Below are positions 24,151 through 32,268 of a DNA stretch of 64,000 nucleotides, piece after piece. The notes beneath the pieces were generated by a model. That model had not been told where the DNA came from and did not search any database. It saw nothing but the letters and a program-made list of their open reading frames with translations. Source of the DNA: Seohaeicola sp024304985 (GTDB taxonomy: Bacteria; Pseudomonadota; Alphaproteobacteria; Rhodobacterales; Rhodobacteraceae); contig NZ_JARAMP010000002.1 in the NCBI RefSeq assembly GCF_028802875.1, positions 62,001 through 126,000 of the forward strand. The letters run 5' to 3'. The first letter of the stretch is position 1. Each line of letters starts with the position of its first letter. The translations under genes and the position numbers were made by a program.

Positions 24151-25209
24151 ATGCTGACCCCTTCTGCCAAGGCGCTGGTGCCTTTCGTCTCTGTCGATCA
24201 CATGATGGGGCTGGTACATCACATCGGCCTGCCCCGCGTTCTGCGCGAACTGGCGGATTGCATCGAGGATGACTTCCGCCGCTGGCCGCATTTCGACAAG
24301 ACGCCGCGCGTGGCCAGCCATTCGGATGTCGGGGTAATCGAGTTGATGCCCACATCTGATGGGGAACTTTACGGGTTCAAATACGTGAACGGCCATCCCG
24401 GCAATATGCGGTCCGGGCTGCAAACCGTCACGGCTTTCGGAATGCTGGCGCGGGTGGACAATGGATATCCGGTGCTGTTGTCGGAAATGACCCTGCTGAC
24501 GGCGATCCGCACGGCGGCCACCTCGGCGATGGCCGCGCGGCATCTGGCCCCAAAGGGTGCCACGACCATGGCGATGATCGGCAATGGCGCGCAGTCAGAG
24601 TTCCAGTGCGTCGCAATGCAGGCCATCTGCGGGATCAGCCATATCCGGCTTTACGACATCGACCCCGTCGCGACGGCCAAGGCCGCGCGCAATCTGGCTG
24701 GTTCGGGTTTGCAGATCACCGCATGCTCCAGCCCGGAAGAGGCGATCCTCGGCGCGCAGATCATCACGACCAGTACCGCCGACAAGCAATACGCCACGAT
24801 CCTGACCGACAACATGGTGGGCGCGGGCGTGCATATCAACGCGATCGGCGGGGACTGCCCCGGCAAGACGGAACTGCATCCCGATATCCTGCGTCGATCC
24901 TCGATCTTTGTGGAATATCCCGAACAGACCCGGATCGAGGGCGAGATACAGCAACTCGCCCCGGACCATCCTGTGACAGAGCTTTGGGAGGTCATCACGG
25001 GCAAGGCGGCAGGCCGTACAGAGTCCCGCCAGATCACGCTTTTCGACAGCGTTGGCTTTGCGATCGAGGATTTCAGTGCCCTGCGCTACATCCGTGACCG
25101 TATAGTCGGCACGCCCTACTTCAAGCCGCTTGATCTGCTGGCCGACCCTGACGACCCGCGCGATCTGTTCGGGATGCTGGCACGGGCCACCCCTTCCGAC
25201 GTCACCTGA
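24151..25209 (+). CDS. Ornithine cyclodeaminase
   Basis: A 352-residue enzyme of the ornithine cyclodeaminase/mu-crystallin family that converts ornithine to proline and ammonia using bound NAD+. Present are the substrate-contacting RTAATSA segment (120-126), the dinucleotide loop GNGAQS (144-149) and AIGGDCPGKTEL with the catalytic aspartate D235, the motif that separates true ornithine cyclodeaminases from other family members. It lies 48 nt behind arginase, which delivers its substrate, making a two-step arginine catabolic operon. Confidence 0.93.
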   Translation: MLTPSAKALVPFVSVDHMMGLVHHIGLPRVLRELADCIEDDFRRWPHFDKTPRVASHSDVGVIELMPTSDGELYGFKYVNGHPGNMRSGLQTVTAFGMLARVDNGYPVLLSEMTLLTAIRTAATSAMAARHLAPKGATTMAMIGNGAQSEFQCVAMQAICGISHIRLYDIDPVATAKAARNLAGSGLQITACSSPEEAILGAQIITTSTADKQYATILTDNMVGAGVHINAIGGDCPGKTELHPDILRRSSIFVEYPEQTRIEGEIQQLAPDHPVTELWEVITGKAAGRTESRQITLFDSVGFAIEDFSALRYIRDRIVGTPYFKPLDLLADPDDPRDLFGMLARATPSDVT

Positions 25210-25234
25210 GCTTTGCCGCACATTCGCTTGATAC

Positions 25235-25267
25235 AAAAAGAAAAAGGAGGGATGCACGCATCCCTCC
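25235..25267 (-). terminator. Strong intrinsic terminator downstream of nrdJ
   Basis: On the minus strand GGAGGGATG/CATCCCTCC form a 9-bp stem with a 4-nt loop, followed by TTTTTCTTTTT. This is a textbook intrinsic terminator, located about 160 nt behind the nrdJ stop. Confidence 0.88.
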
Positions 25268-25385
25268 AGTTTCACGGATCAGGCTCAATCTGTTGACCGC
25301 TCGGTACGTCTCGCCTGCGTCCCGATCCGCGCGGGGCAAGCGCACCTGCCCCGGATATCGCAGGTTTCCATCGGGAAATCCCACA
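25246..25385 (-). ncRNA. Candidate structured RNA between nrdJ and its terminator
   Basis: The segment behind nrdJ can fold extensively: CCTGCG (minus-strand copy at 25359-25364) with CGCAGG (25314-25319), ATCCG with CGGAT (25352-25356 and 25325-25329), and an inner GGGCA/TGCCC stem, followed by the terminator hairpin. GATCCG at 25324-25329 can alternatively pair with CGGATC at 25275-25280, so two exclusive folds are possible. It is either a structured 3' untranslated region or an independent or processed small RNA; I recognise no known family. A TATACG hexamer at 25387-25392 could be a -10 element but there is no good -35. Confidence 0.35.
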
Positions 25386-25395
25386 ACGTATAAGC

Positions 25396-25419
25396 GACGG
25401 GCGCCGTAAAGCGCCCGTC
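25396..25419 (-). other. Perfect hairpin directly after the nrdJ stop
   Basis: GACGGGCGC/GCGCCCGTC, a 9-bp stem with 6-nt loop, lies 7 nt behind the nrdJ stop codon and has no T-tract. It may stabilise the mRNA 3' end or separate nrdJ from the downstream structured segment. Confidence 0.6.
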
Positions 25420-25426
25420 AATCCTC

Positions 25427-28400
25427 TTAGCTGCACCCGCTTGTCGCGCCGCAGGTGTTGCACTTCATGCAGGTGCCGTTGCGCACCAGCGTGTAGTTGC
25501 CGCAATCGCCGCAGGCCTCGCCTTCATAGCCCTGCATCTTGGCTTTGGTGCGGGCATCCATCGTGACGGTGCCGCTGGCCATTGCCGTGGTCGTGGTCAC
25601 GCTGGCCGAGGCACGGAAGCTGGCTTCGGGGACGAGCGTCTGCAGCGCCGAAACAGGATCGGTGCCGGTCCGCATCAGCTCGTTCATGCCGTTCTGGCCA
25701 CCTTGAAAGACCACCAGTTCCTGCGGGAGACGCTTGCGCAGATAACCGGTCGAGCTGATCTGCTTGAGCACCTCAAGGCTGCGCGAGGCTGCGTTTTCCG
25801 AGATTTCCGAGACGTTGGATACGCCCTCTTCCTCGCCCCGGCCCAGATCGTCGAAGCTGGCGCCCTGCGGCTTCACATGGGCCAGATCGGTGCGGTCCAG
25901 ATAGGACACGGCCAGTTCGCGGAAGATGTAATCAAGGATCGAGGTCGCATTCTTGATCGAGTCATTGCCCTGCACCAGACCGGCCGGTTCGAACTTGGTG
26001 AAGGTGAAGGCATCCACGAACTCCTCCAGAGGCACGCCATACTGAAGACCCACGGACACGGCGATGGCGAAGTTGTTCATCATCGCGCGGAAGCCCGCAC
26101 CTTCCTTGTGCATGTCGATGAAGATCTCGCCCAGCTGACCATCGGCATATTCACCGGTGCGCAGATAGACCTTGTGACCGCCAACGATGGCCTTCTGGGT
26201 GTACCCCTTGCGCCGCTCGGGCAGCTTTTCGCGGCCACGGGCGATTTCCTTGATGATGATCTTCTCGACGATCTTCTCGGCGATGACGGCCGCCTTTTCC
26301 TGCGCCGAACCGGTTTCGAGGATTTCCAGCGCCTCGTCATCATCCTCGACCAGCGCAGATGCCAACGGCTGGCTGAGCTTCGAGCCGTCACGATACAGCG
26401 CGTTGGCCTTGACCCCCAGTTTCCAGCTCAACTCATAGGCTTTCTGGCAATCGGTGATCGTCGCATCGTTGGGCATGTTGATCGTCTTGGAGATCGCGCC
26501 CGAGATGAAGCTTTGCGCCGCAGCCATCATGTAGATGTGGCTGTTCACACTCAGATACCGCTTGCCCTTCTTGCCGCAGGGGTTGGCGCAATCGAAGATG
26601 TGGTAGTGCTTGGGGTCCAGATGCGGCGCGCCCTCAAGGGTCATGGTGCCGCAGACATGGTCGTTCGCCGCTTCCACATCGGCCTTGCTGTAGCCCAGAT
26701 GGCGCAGCAGATCGAAGGTCGGATCGTTCAGCTTCTCGGCCGGGATACCCAGCACGTTCTGGCAGAACTCGGTTCCCAGCGTCCACTGGTTGAAGACGAA
26801 GCGGATGTCGAAGGCCGATCCCAGCGCGCTTTCCACCTTTTCGATCTCGCGTGGGCCAAAGCCGTGTCCGATCAGGCTGGTGGTGTTGATGCCGGGCGCG
26901 TTGCCGATGCTGCCGTGACCGACGGCATAGGACACGATCTCTTCGATCTGGGCCGAACCATAGCCCAGCTTTTCGAGGGCGGCTGGCACCGAGTGGTTGA
27001 TGATCTTGAAATAGCCGCCTCCGGCCAGTTTCTTGAACTTCACCAGCGCAAAGTCTGGCTCGATCCCCGTGGTGTCGCAATCCATCACCAGACCGATGGT
27101 GCCTGTGGGCGCGATCACCGAGACCTGAGCGTTGCGGTAGCCGTGCTTTTCTCCCAGACGCAGCGCCTCGTCCCAAGAGGACATGGCCAGATCGACCAGT
27201 CGGGGATCGGGGCAGTTGGCGTGATCCAGCGGCACCGGCTTGGTGGCCAGAGCCTCGTAGCCATCGGTGGCGCCGTAAGCGGCGTTGCGATGGTTGCGGA
27301 TGACGCGCAGCATGTGCGTGCTGTTGCGCTTGTAGCCGTCAAAGGCCCCCAGCTCGCCCGCCATCTCGGCGGAGGTTGCGTAGGACACGCCGGTCATGAT
27401 CGCGGTCAGTGCAGCACACATGGCGCGCCCCTCGTCGCTGTCATAGCCCAGACCCATGTTCATCAGGAGGCCGCCGATATTGGCATAGCCCAGCCCCAGC
27501 GTGCGGAACTCATAGGACAGCTGCGCGATCTCCTTGGAGGGGAACTGCGCCATCATCACGCTGATCTCCAGCGTCACGGTCCACAGCCGTGTGGCATGCA
27601 TGTAGTCTTCAACCTGGAACTGGCCGTCCTTGTAGAAGGTCAGCAGGTTCATGGATGCCAGATTGCAGGCCGTGTCATCCAGGAACATGTATTCCGAGCA
27701 GGGGTTCGACCCACGGATCGCGCCATCTTCCGGGCAGGTGTGCCAGTCATTGACCGTGTCATGGTACTGGATGCCTGGATCGGCGCAGGCCCATGCGGCG
27801 TGACCGATATCTTCCCACAGATCTCGTGCCTTGATCGTCTTCGCGACCGATCCGTCGGTGCGGCGGATCAGTTCCCAATCGGCGTCATTCTCGACGGCTT
27901 TCAGGAAAGCATCGGTGACACGGACCGAGTTGTTCGAGTTCTGGCCCGACACCGATGCATAAGCCTCGGAATCCCAGTCGGTGTCATAGGTCGGGAATTC
28001 GATCGACCCATAACCCTGCTTGGCGTAGTCCAGCACACGCTTGACATAGGTTTCCGGGATCATGACCTTCTTCGCGCTGCGGATCGCGTCCTTCAGCTGC
28101 GGGTTCTTGGACGGATCAACGGAGTCTTCCGAGCTGCCGTCCCATGCCTTGATCGCGGCGAAGATGGCGTTCAGCTTCTGCTCGTGCATCTTGGAGCCGG
28201 CAACGATGCTGGCAACCTTCTGCTCCTCTTTCACCTTCCAGTTGATGTATTCCTGAATATCGGGGTGGTCGGCATCGACGATCACCATCTTGGCCGCGCG
28301 GCGCGTGGTGCCGCCCGACTTGATCGCGCCAGCGGCACGATCACCGATTTTCAGAAAGCCCATAAGGCCTGAGGATTTGCCGCCACCCGACAGCCGCTCG

Positions 28401-29104
28401 CCATCGGCGCGGAGCGACGAGAAGTTGGTGCCGGTGCCGGAGCCGTATTTGAACAGACGCGCCTCGCGGACCCACAGGTCCATGATGCCGCCATCGCCCA
28501 CCAGATCGTCCTTGACCGACTGAATGAAGCAGGCATGCGGCTGCGGATGCTCATAGGCGCTGGTGGATTTGGTCAGCTCTTTGGTCTGGTAATCCACATA
28601 GTAATGCCCCTGCGACGGGCCATCGATGCCATAGGCCCAGTGCAGGCCGGTGTTGAACCACTGCGGGCTGTTGGGTGCGGCGCGCTGGGTGGCCAGCATG
28701 AAACGCATTTCGTCGAAATAGGCGCGGGCATCTTCCTCGGTGGTGAAATAACCACCCTTCCAGCCCCAATAGGCCCAGGCCCCCGCCAGACGGTCGAACA
28801 CCTGCTTGGACGAAGTTTCGCCCGTCTTTTCGGTCTTGTCCGAGGCAGGCACCGAGCGCCACAGGAATTCGGGCACGCCCTCTTCGGGCACCTTCTTCAG
28901 TTTGACCGGAATGCCGGCCTTGCGGAAATACTTCTGCGCTATGACGTCAGAGGCCACCTGCGACCAGCTGGAAGGCACTTCGACCTCGTCCAGACGGAAA
29001 ACGACCGTGCCATCGGGGTTGCGGATCTCGGATGCAGTCTTGACGAAATCGAGCTCCGCATATGCGTCCTGCCCGGCTTTCGTGAATTTTCTCTCGATTT
29101 TCAT
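25427..29104 (-). CDS. nrdJ: B12-dependent (class II) ribonucleotide reductase
   Basis: NrdJ makes deoxyribonucleotides with adenosylcobalamin as radical source, independent of oxygen. The 1225-residue protein has the N-terminal reductase domain, active-site motifs NPCSEY and DTACNLASMNL with the cysteine set, the central barrel, and a C-terminal domain ending in the CGDC...CMKC...CGATSGCS cysteine cluster that carries out re-reduction or binds zinc. No nrdAB or nrdD genes are seen in the window. I start at the ATG at 29104 after GATGAGG; an in-frame codon four positions earlier is less likely. The upstream region carries two NrdR-like boxes and a leader with alternative pairing. A long open frame antisense to it is a shadow. 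Confidence 0.97.
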   Translation of the reverse strand: MKIERKFTKAGQDAYAELDFVKTASEIRNPDGTVVFRLDEVEVPSSWSQVASDVIAQKYFRKAGIPVKLKKVPEEGVPEFLWRSVPASDKTEKTGETSSKQVFDRLAGAWAYWGWKGGYFTTEEDARAYFDEMRFMLATQRAAPNSPQWFNTGLHWAYGIDGPSQGHYYVDYQTKELTKSTSAYEHPQPHACFIQSVKDDLVGDGGIMDLWVREARLFKYGSGTGTNFSSLRADGERLSGGGKSSGLMGFLKIGDRAAGAIKSGGTTRRAAKMVIVDADHPDIQEYINWKVKEEQKVASIVAGSKMHEQKLNAIFAAIKAWDGSSEDSVDPSKNPQLKDAIRSAKKVMIPETYVKRVLDYAKQGYGSIEFPTYDTDWDSEAYASVSGQNSNNSVRVTDAFLKAVENDADWELIRRTDGSVAKTIKARDLWEDIGHAAWACADPGIQYHDTVNDWHTCPEDGAIRGSNPCSEYMFLDDTACNLASMNLLTFYKDGQFQVEDYMHATRLWTVTLEISVMMAQFPSKEIAQLSYEFRTLGLGYANIGGLLMNMGLGYDSDEGRAMCAALTAIMTGVSYATSAEMAGELGAFDGYKRNSTHMLRVIRNHRNAAYGATDGYEALATKPVPLDHANCPDPRLVDLAMSSWDEALRLGEKHGYRNAQVSVIAPTGTIGLVMDCDTTGIEPDFALVKFKKLAGGGYFKIINHSVPAALEKLGYGSAQIEEIVSYAVGHGSIGNAPGINTTSLIGHGFGPREIEKVESALGSAFDIRFVFNQWTLGTEFCQNVLGIPAEKLNDPTFDLLRHLGYSKADVEAANDHVCGTMTLEGAPHLDPKHYHIFDCANPCGKKGKRYLSVNSHIYMMAAAQSFISGAISKTINMPNDATITDCQKAYELSWKLGVKANALYRDGSKLSQPLASALVEDDDEALEILETGSAQEKAAVIAEKIVEKIIIKEIARGREKLPERRKGYTQKAIVGGHKVYLRTGEYADGQLGEIFIDMHKEGAGFRAMMNNFAIAVSVGLQYGVPLEEFVDAFTFTKFEPAGLVQGNDSIKNATSILDYIFRELAVSYLDRTDLAHVKPQGASFDDLGRGEEEGVSNVSEISENAASRSLEVLKQISSTGYLRKRLPQELVVFQGGQNGMNELMRTGTDPVSALQTLVPEASFRASASVTTTTAMASGTVTMDARTKAKMQGYEGEACGDCGNYTLVRNGTCMKCNTCGATSGCS

Positions 29105-29108
29105 GACT

Positions 29109-29216
29109 TGCCTCATCTCATAGCTTTAAATTTCCGATCCCGCGTCATTGCGCGACACCGTCGGACCGAAACATGAAGGACAAGGCTACCCTGTGGCTTG
29201 CCTCATCAATGAGGCA
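29109..29216 (-). promoter_or_regulatory. nrdJ leader with repeats covering the ribosome-binding site
   Basis: On the minus strand ATGAGGCA occurs twice: at 29116-29109 overlapping the nrdJ Shine-Dalgarno sequence, and at 29216-29209 in the leader. Its complement TGCCTCAT lies at 29206-29199, two nt from the upstream copy. The complement can pair with the adjacent copy as an 8-bp hairpin or with the distant copy and mask the ribosome-binding site. This suggests a translational switch, which is inference from sequence only. Confidence 0.4.
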
Positions 29217-29303
29217 GTCCATCCTGCGGATCAGTTTGGCGGCCTCCACATTGCGTGAGCCACCTCTGCCCGATCTGGTTTTTGTTTGTCCCTCGCCGCG
29301 GCC

Positions 29304-29329
29304 CTTATACTCAACACAACATCTAGTGG
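29304..29329 (-). promoter_or_regulatory. NrdR box 1 next to nrdJ -10 element
   Basis: ACACAACATCTAGTGG at 29314-29329 matches 13 of 16 positions of the NrdR box (ACAC-W-ATATAT-W-GTGT). Reading leftwards it lies immediately before TATAAG (29309-29304), a good -10 element, so a repressor bound here would block the nrdJ promoter. The predicted transcript leader is about 190 nt. Confidence 0.7.
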
Positions 29330-29345
29330 GTCGCTCTCTCGGCTT

Positions 29346-29361
29346 ACACAATCTGACGTAT
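29346..29361 (-). promoter_or_regulatory. NrdR box 2 (weaker)
   Basis: ACACAATCTGACGTAT matches 11 of 16 NrdR-box positions and starts exactly 32 bp from box 1, i.e. three helical turns, the spacing typical of paired NrdR boxes. Confidence 0.5.
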
Positions 29362-29634
29362 GAAGGGCGGCATCGTCAACTTAAGATTTTACCCAACTGA
29401 CAAGAAAATACGCTTGACCCAGATTTTAAGCGAGTCGCGCCGCAGTCGTGTGACGCGCGGTATTTCGGCGGCACTGGGGACAGCTTTGTGGATATGAGAT
29501 CAAAGCCGTTGATTTCGGCCCTCTTACTCCCCATTTCTCAGAAGTTGGCTTCAGTCTGGCATTGTTGCACCCCAAGGTGCGCGCATCCGGGCAAATCGCC
29601 GGATGATGCGGAAAGGACACGGGGCAACCACCAC
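29362..29634. other. Non-coding gap between nrdJ promoter and lipoprotein gene
   Basis: About 270 nt upstream of the NrdR boxes. No gene, tRNA or clear hairpin was found. An in-frame extension of the lipoprotein gene back to 29488 exists but has a cysteine- and histidine-rich composition unlike an N-terminus. Confidence 0.4.
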
Positions 29635-30153
29635 ATGTTGATGGCAGATCGATTCTCTCGGCCCGACTCAGTGACTTCCGCATCGCGTGATCGTTTCCAG
29701 ATCATGTGCCTGATCGCACCGCTGATCCTGATACTGGCGGGCTGCGCACCGGCCCCGCCACCGCCCGCCCCAGCGGCTGGCCCCCTGCCGGAAGTCGTCG
29801 CACGGTTCGAAACCCCGCCTGCCCGTCTGGTCACCGCATTGGAGCAGCTGTGCACAACGCCAGCCCAGCGGATCACGCGCCCCGCCGCGGGTGTGATCGA
29901 ATGCCGGATGCTGCTGGGGCCCGAGGCCACGGCAGGTGCGATCCTGCGCTATGACGGCACGGTCGAGCGTTTGCCGGAAAGCGTGGTGCGGTTACGGGTG
30001 ACAGAAGATGCGCAAGGATACCTGCTGGCCAGCGCCGCCTATCTGGAGGTGCCAAGGGCGGCGGGTGATGTGTTGCGCGTCGTCTTTCCCGATCCCGCGA
30101 TGGACCGCAGAATGGCCCGCGTGCTCGAAAATCTCGGCGGCACGCTGCAATGA
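29635..30153 (+). CDS. Small lipoprotein of unknown function
   Basis: An exported lipoprotein with the lipobox LILAGC followed by a proline/alanine-rich linker (APAPPPPAPAAG) and a globular domain of about 120 residues with a central TTPAQRITRPAAGVIECR segment. I recognise no family. The start is uncertain: the ATG at 29635 or 29641 gives a long, charged n-region, while an ATG at 29704 places the signal sequence directly at the N-terminus but without positive charges; none has a clear ribosome-binding site. The lipidated cysteine would anchor it in the inner or outer membrane. Confidence 0.7.
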   Translation: MLMADRFSRPDSVTSASRDRFQIMCLIAPLILILAGCAPAPPPPAPAAGPLPEVVARFETPPARLVTALEQLCTTPAQRITRPAAGVIECRMLLGPEATAGAILRYDGTVERLPESVVRLRVTEDAQGYLLASAAYLEVPRAAGDVLRVVFPDPAMDRRMARVLENLGGTLQ

Positions 30154-30174
30154 AATTTGCGTCTCTGGTGAAGA

Positions 30175-30251
30175 TGGTCGGGGCGGAGAGATTCGAACTC
30201 CCGACCCTCTGTTCCCAAAACAGATGCGCTACCAGACTGCGCTACGCCCCG
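30175..30251 (-). tRNA. tRNA-Pro (anticodon TGG)
   Basis: On the minus strand the acceptor stem CGGGGCG pairs with CGCCCCG, the D-arm reads TAGCGCAGTCTGGTAGCGCA, the anticodon stem TCTGT/ACAGA encloses TTTGGGA with anticodon TGG, and the T-arm carries TTCGAAT. Discriminator A and CCA are encoded. The 77-nt length is normal. Confidence 0.97.
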
Positions 30252-30334
30252 GACCGACCCCGCATCTAAACTGCCCGCGCGGGTTTGAAAAGCCCTTAAC
30301 GCGGGCGAAGGACAATGCCCGTGCGGTTTTTTCC

Positions 30335-30850
30335 TCAGCAGGGCCAGGCGGCTGTTGCGGCGGCAAAGGCGGGATGGCGCATCTGGCTGCCGACGGTGAT
30401 TCCCATCGCCCGTGCCAGACCGCCGTTGATCTCGAGAACGGTCAAAACACCGCTGCCGCCATCAATCGTCGTCTCGTCACCGGGGATCGCCTCGTGATGC
30501 ACATGGCGCACCACCCCAGCCTCATCCGTGAAGATCATGTCGAGCGGGATCAGCGTATTGCGCATCCAGAAAGTCGCCCGCTGCGGGCGATCATAGATAA
30601 ACAGCATCCCCGTGCTGCGGGGCATGGATTCGCGGAACATCAGTCCCTGACTGCGGGTCTGCGGCGTATCGGCCAGTTCGACGGAAAACCGCGCCTGCCC
30701 CCAGTCGCCACGCAGCAACACCGTATCCGCACGGCAGACGGGTTCCGCCTTTTCCTGCATCGGAGCAGAGGTTTGTGCCTGCGCCCCGATCTGACCCGCG
30801 CCGCCGATCAGCCCGAGAAGGCCAAGAACCAGCAGCGCGCGCCGGATCAT
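30335..30850 (-). CDS. Exported DUF192 protein
   Basis: A 171-residue protein with an N-terminal signal peptide (about 1-27, LLVLGLLGLIGGAGQIGAQA) and a DUF192 domain (about 45-165) with the hallmark segments GLMFRESMPRSTGMLF and FWMRNTLIPLDMIFTD. DUF192 proteins are small periplasmic beta-barrel proteins of unresolved function. The ATG at 30850 overlaps the stop of the cold-shock gene (ATGA), so the two are translationally coupled, an odd but clearly readable pairing. Confidence 0.9.
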   Translation of the reverse strand: MIRRALLVLGLLGLIGGAGQIGAQAQTSAPMQEKAEPVCRADTVLLRGDWGQARFSVELADTPQTRSQGLMFRESMPRSTGMLFIYDRPQRATFWMRNTLIPLDMIFTDEAGVVRHVHHEAIPGDETTIDGGSGVLTVLEINGGLARAMGITVGSQMRHPAFAAATAAWPC

Positions 30851-31395
30851 GCCAAGCGCGCCTTGACCGCCGCTTCCCAAGCACAGACCTCGGTCGCCAT
30901 GCGTCCGCGTTTGCCCTCGATCACCCGCAGGCATACAGCCTCGCCAGGTTGAAGATCCGCCAGACCCGAGCGCCGCAGCACTTCGATATGGATGAAAACG
31001 TCCTCGTGGCGCCCAAAGACATTCGCGAACCCGAACCCCTTGGCCTTGTCGAACCATTTCACCCGCGAGGGTTCAAGCGGTGCGTTGCGCATCACTTCGG
31101 GGTCGATTTCCTCGAAATCCGCCAACATCGCCGCGTCGCTTCCGGCGGGCGGCTCGATATGGAACACTTCGACCGCCTGAACACCACGCGCGGTATCCTG
31201 AACGTCGATCTCGATCCTGGCCCCGTCGGCAACGGAACTCTGTCCGAAGTTCCGAAGCACATTGGCATGCAGCAAAATGTCAGGGCCACCTTCGTCGGCG
31301 ACTACAAACCCAAAGCCCTTTACAGGGTCAAACCACTTAACCGATCCAGACACTCTGCGGGTCGATGTCACATCATGTGTCACTTGAGCACCCAC
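30847..31395 (-). CDS. Double cold-shock-domain protein
   Basis: A 182-residue protein with two cold-shock (S1/CSD) domains: residues about 15-80 with GSVKWFDPVKGFGFVVADEG and 105-175 with SRVKWFDKAKGFGFANVFG, both holding the RNP1-type KGFGF and a degraded RNP2 (DILLHAN, DVFIHIE). Such proteins bind single-stranded nucleic acid and act as RNA chaperones. The tandem form is typical of alphaproteobacteria. The likely start is a GTG at 31395, but another GTG four codons later is also possible. It is followed by the DUF192 gene with an ATGA overlap. Confidence 0.9.
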   Translation of the reverse strand: MGAQVTHDVTSTRRVSGSVKWFDPVKGFGFVVADEGGPDILLHANVLRNFGQSSVADGARIEIDVQDTARGVQAVEVFHIEPPAGSDAAMLADFEEIDPEVMRNAPLEPSRVKWFDKAKGFGFANVFGRHEDVFIHIEVLRRSGLADLQPGEAVCLRVIEGKRGRMATEVCAWEAAVKARLA

Positions 31396-31453
31396 ATCCG
31401 GTTTTTACTTTTCTCACAACGTTCATGACGCAAGTGTGTAGTATTGTTCAAGC

Positions 31454-31477
31454 CAAAAAAAACCAAGCATTCTTGGT
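31454..31477 (-). terminator. Intrinsic terminator of pdxH
   Basis: On the minus strand ACCAAG/CTTGGT form a 6-bp stem with 4-nt loop followed by eight T residues. A second perfect inverted repeat, CATTCACG-CGA-CGTGAATG, lies between it and the pdxH stop. Confidence 0.8.
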
Positions 31478-31502
31478 GCCTGCCATTCACGCGACGTGAA
31501 TG

Positions 31503-32111
31503 TCATGGGTTTAACCGTTCGATTTTCCAAGCATCTGCAGGGGATTCGCGGCGCCAGACGAAGCGGTCATGCAACCTGAACGCCCCGTCCGCCCAGAATT
31601 CGATTTCGACAGGATCTATCCGGTAGCCGCCCCAATAAGGTGGACGATCCGGATTTGGCCCCTTCAGCGCCGTGATCTTGGCCACTTCGGCCAGCAGCGA
31701 AGCACGAGACCCCAAGGGACGCGACTGCCGTGACGCCCAAGCGCCCAGTCTGCTTTTCAGGGACCGCGAGCGATAGTATTCATCCGCCTTCGGCCCGTCT
31801 TCCTTGCTGACCAGCCCACGGACACGGATCTGGCGGTGCAGCGATTTCCAGTGCATCACGAAGGCGGCCTTCCCGGCCCCATCCAGTTCCCTCGCCTTGG
31901 CGCTTTCATAGTTGGTGTAGAACACAAAAGCCGCAGGCTCGATTTCCTTGAGCAAGACCATGCGCGCATTGGGCAGGCCGTCGGCATCGACGGTCGACAG
32001 CGCTATGGCGTTGGGGTCGTTGACTTCGCTCTGCTCTGCCTCGGCAAGCCAGCGCCGGGCGATGTCGAAAGGATCGTCACCGGCAAAGATACCCTCACGG
32101 TCACTCATCAT
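31503..32111 (-). CDS. pdxH: Pyridoxamine/pyridoxine 5'-phosphate oxidase
   Basis: PdxH oxidises pyridoxine or pyridoxamine 5'-phosphate to pyridoxal 5'-phosphate with FMN and oxygen, the last step of vitamin B6 synthesis. The 202-residue product shows NARMVLLKEIEPAAFVFYTN (FMN and substrate contacts), the SLHRQIRVRG core and the C-terminal PPYWGGYRIDPVEIEFW and RLHDRFVWRR signatures. Two consecutive ATG codons mark the start. It is divergent from fabI and followed by a strong terminator. Confidence 0.95.
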   Translation of the reverse strand: MMSDREGIFAGDDPFDIARRWLAEAEQSEVNDPNAIALSTVDADGLPNARMVLLKEIEPAAFVFYTNYESAKARELDGAGKAAFVMHWKSLHRQIRVRGLVSKEDGPKADEYYRSRSLKSRLGAWASRQSRPLGSRASLLAEVAKITALKGPNPDRPPYWGGYRIDPVEIEFWADGAFRLHDRFVWRRESPADAWKIERLNP

Positions 32112-32268
32112 CTGTGCCTTTTTCAACCATGCGTTCCACACTTATACCTTACTGTCGGGCTGTCCATCTTGATGTAACGTCACAAACGGCCAAAAGGTTT
32201 CACCGCGCGGAAGATTTTTTTGGACACTGCGGGCGCCGGACTTTGCGGCCGGGGGTCCGCACCTGCCC

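Noticed and set aside
25703..28372. 889-codon plus-strand frame over nrdJ
   Set aside because: Antisense shadow of a long high-GC gene.
29105..29303. Cobalamin riboswitch in the nrdJ leader
   Set aside because: No B12-box-like conserved element and the leader is too short for the known aptamer.
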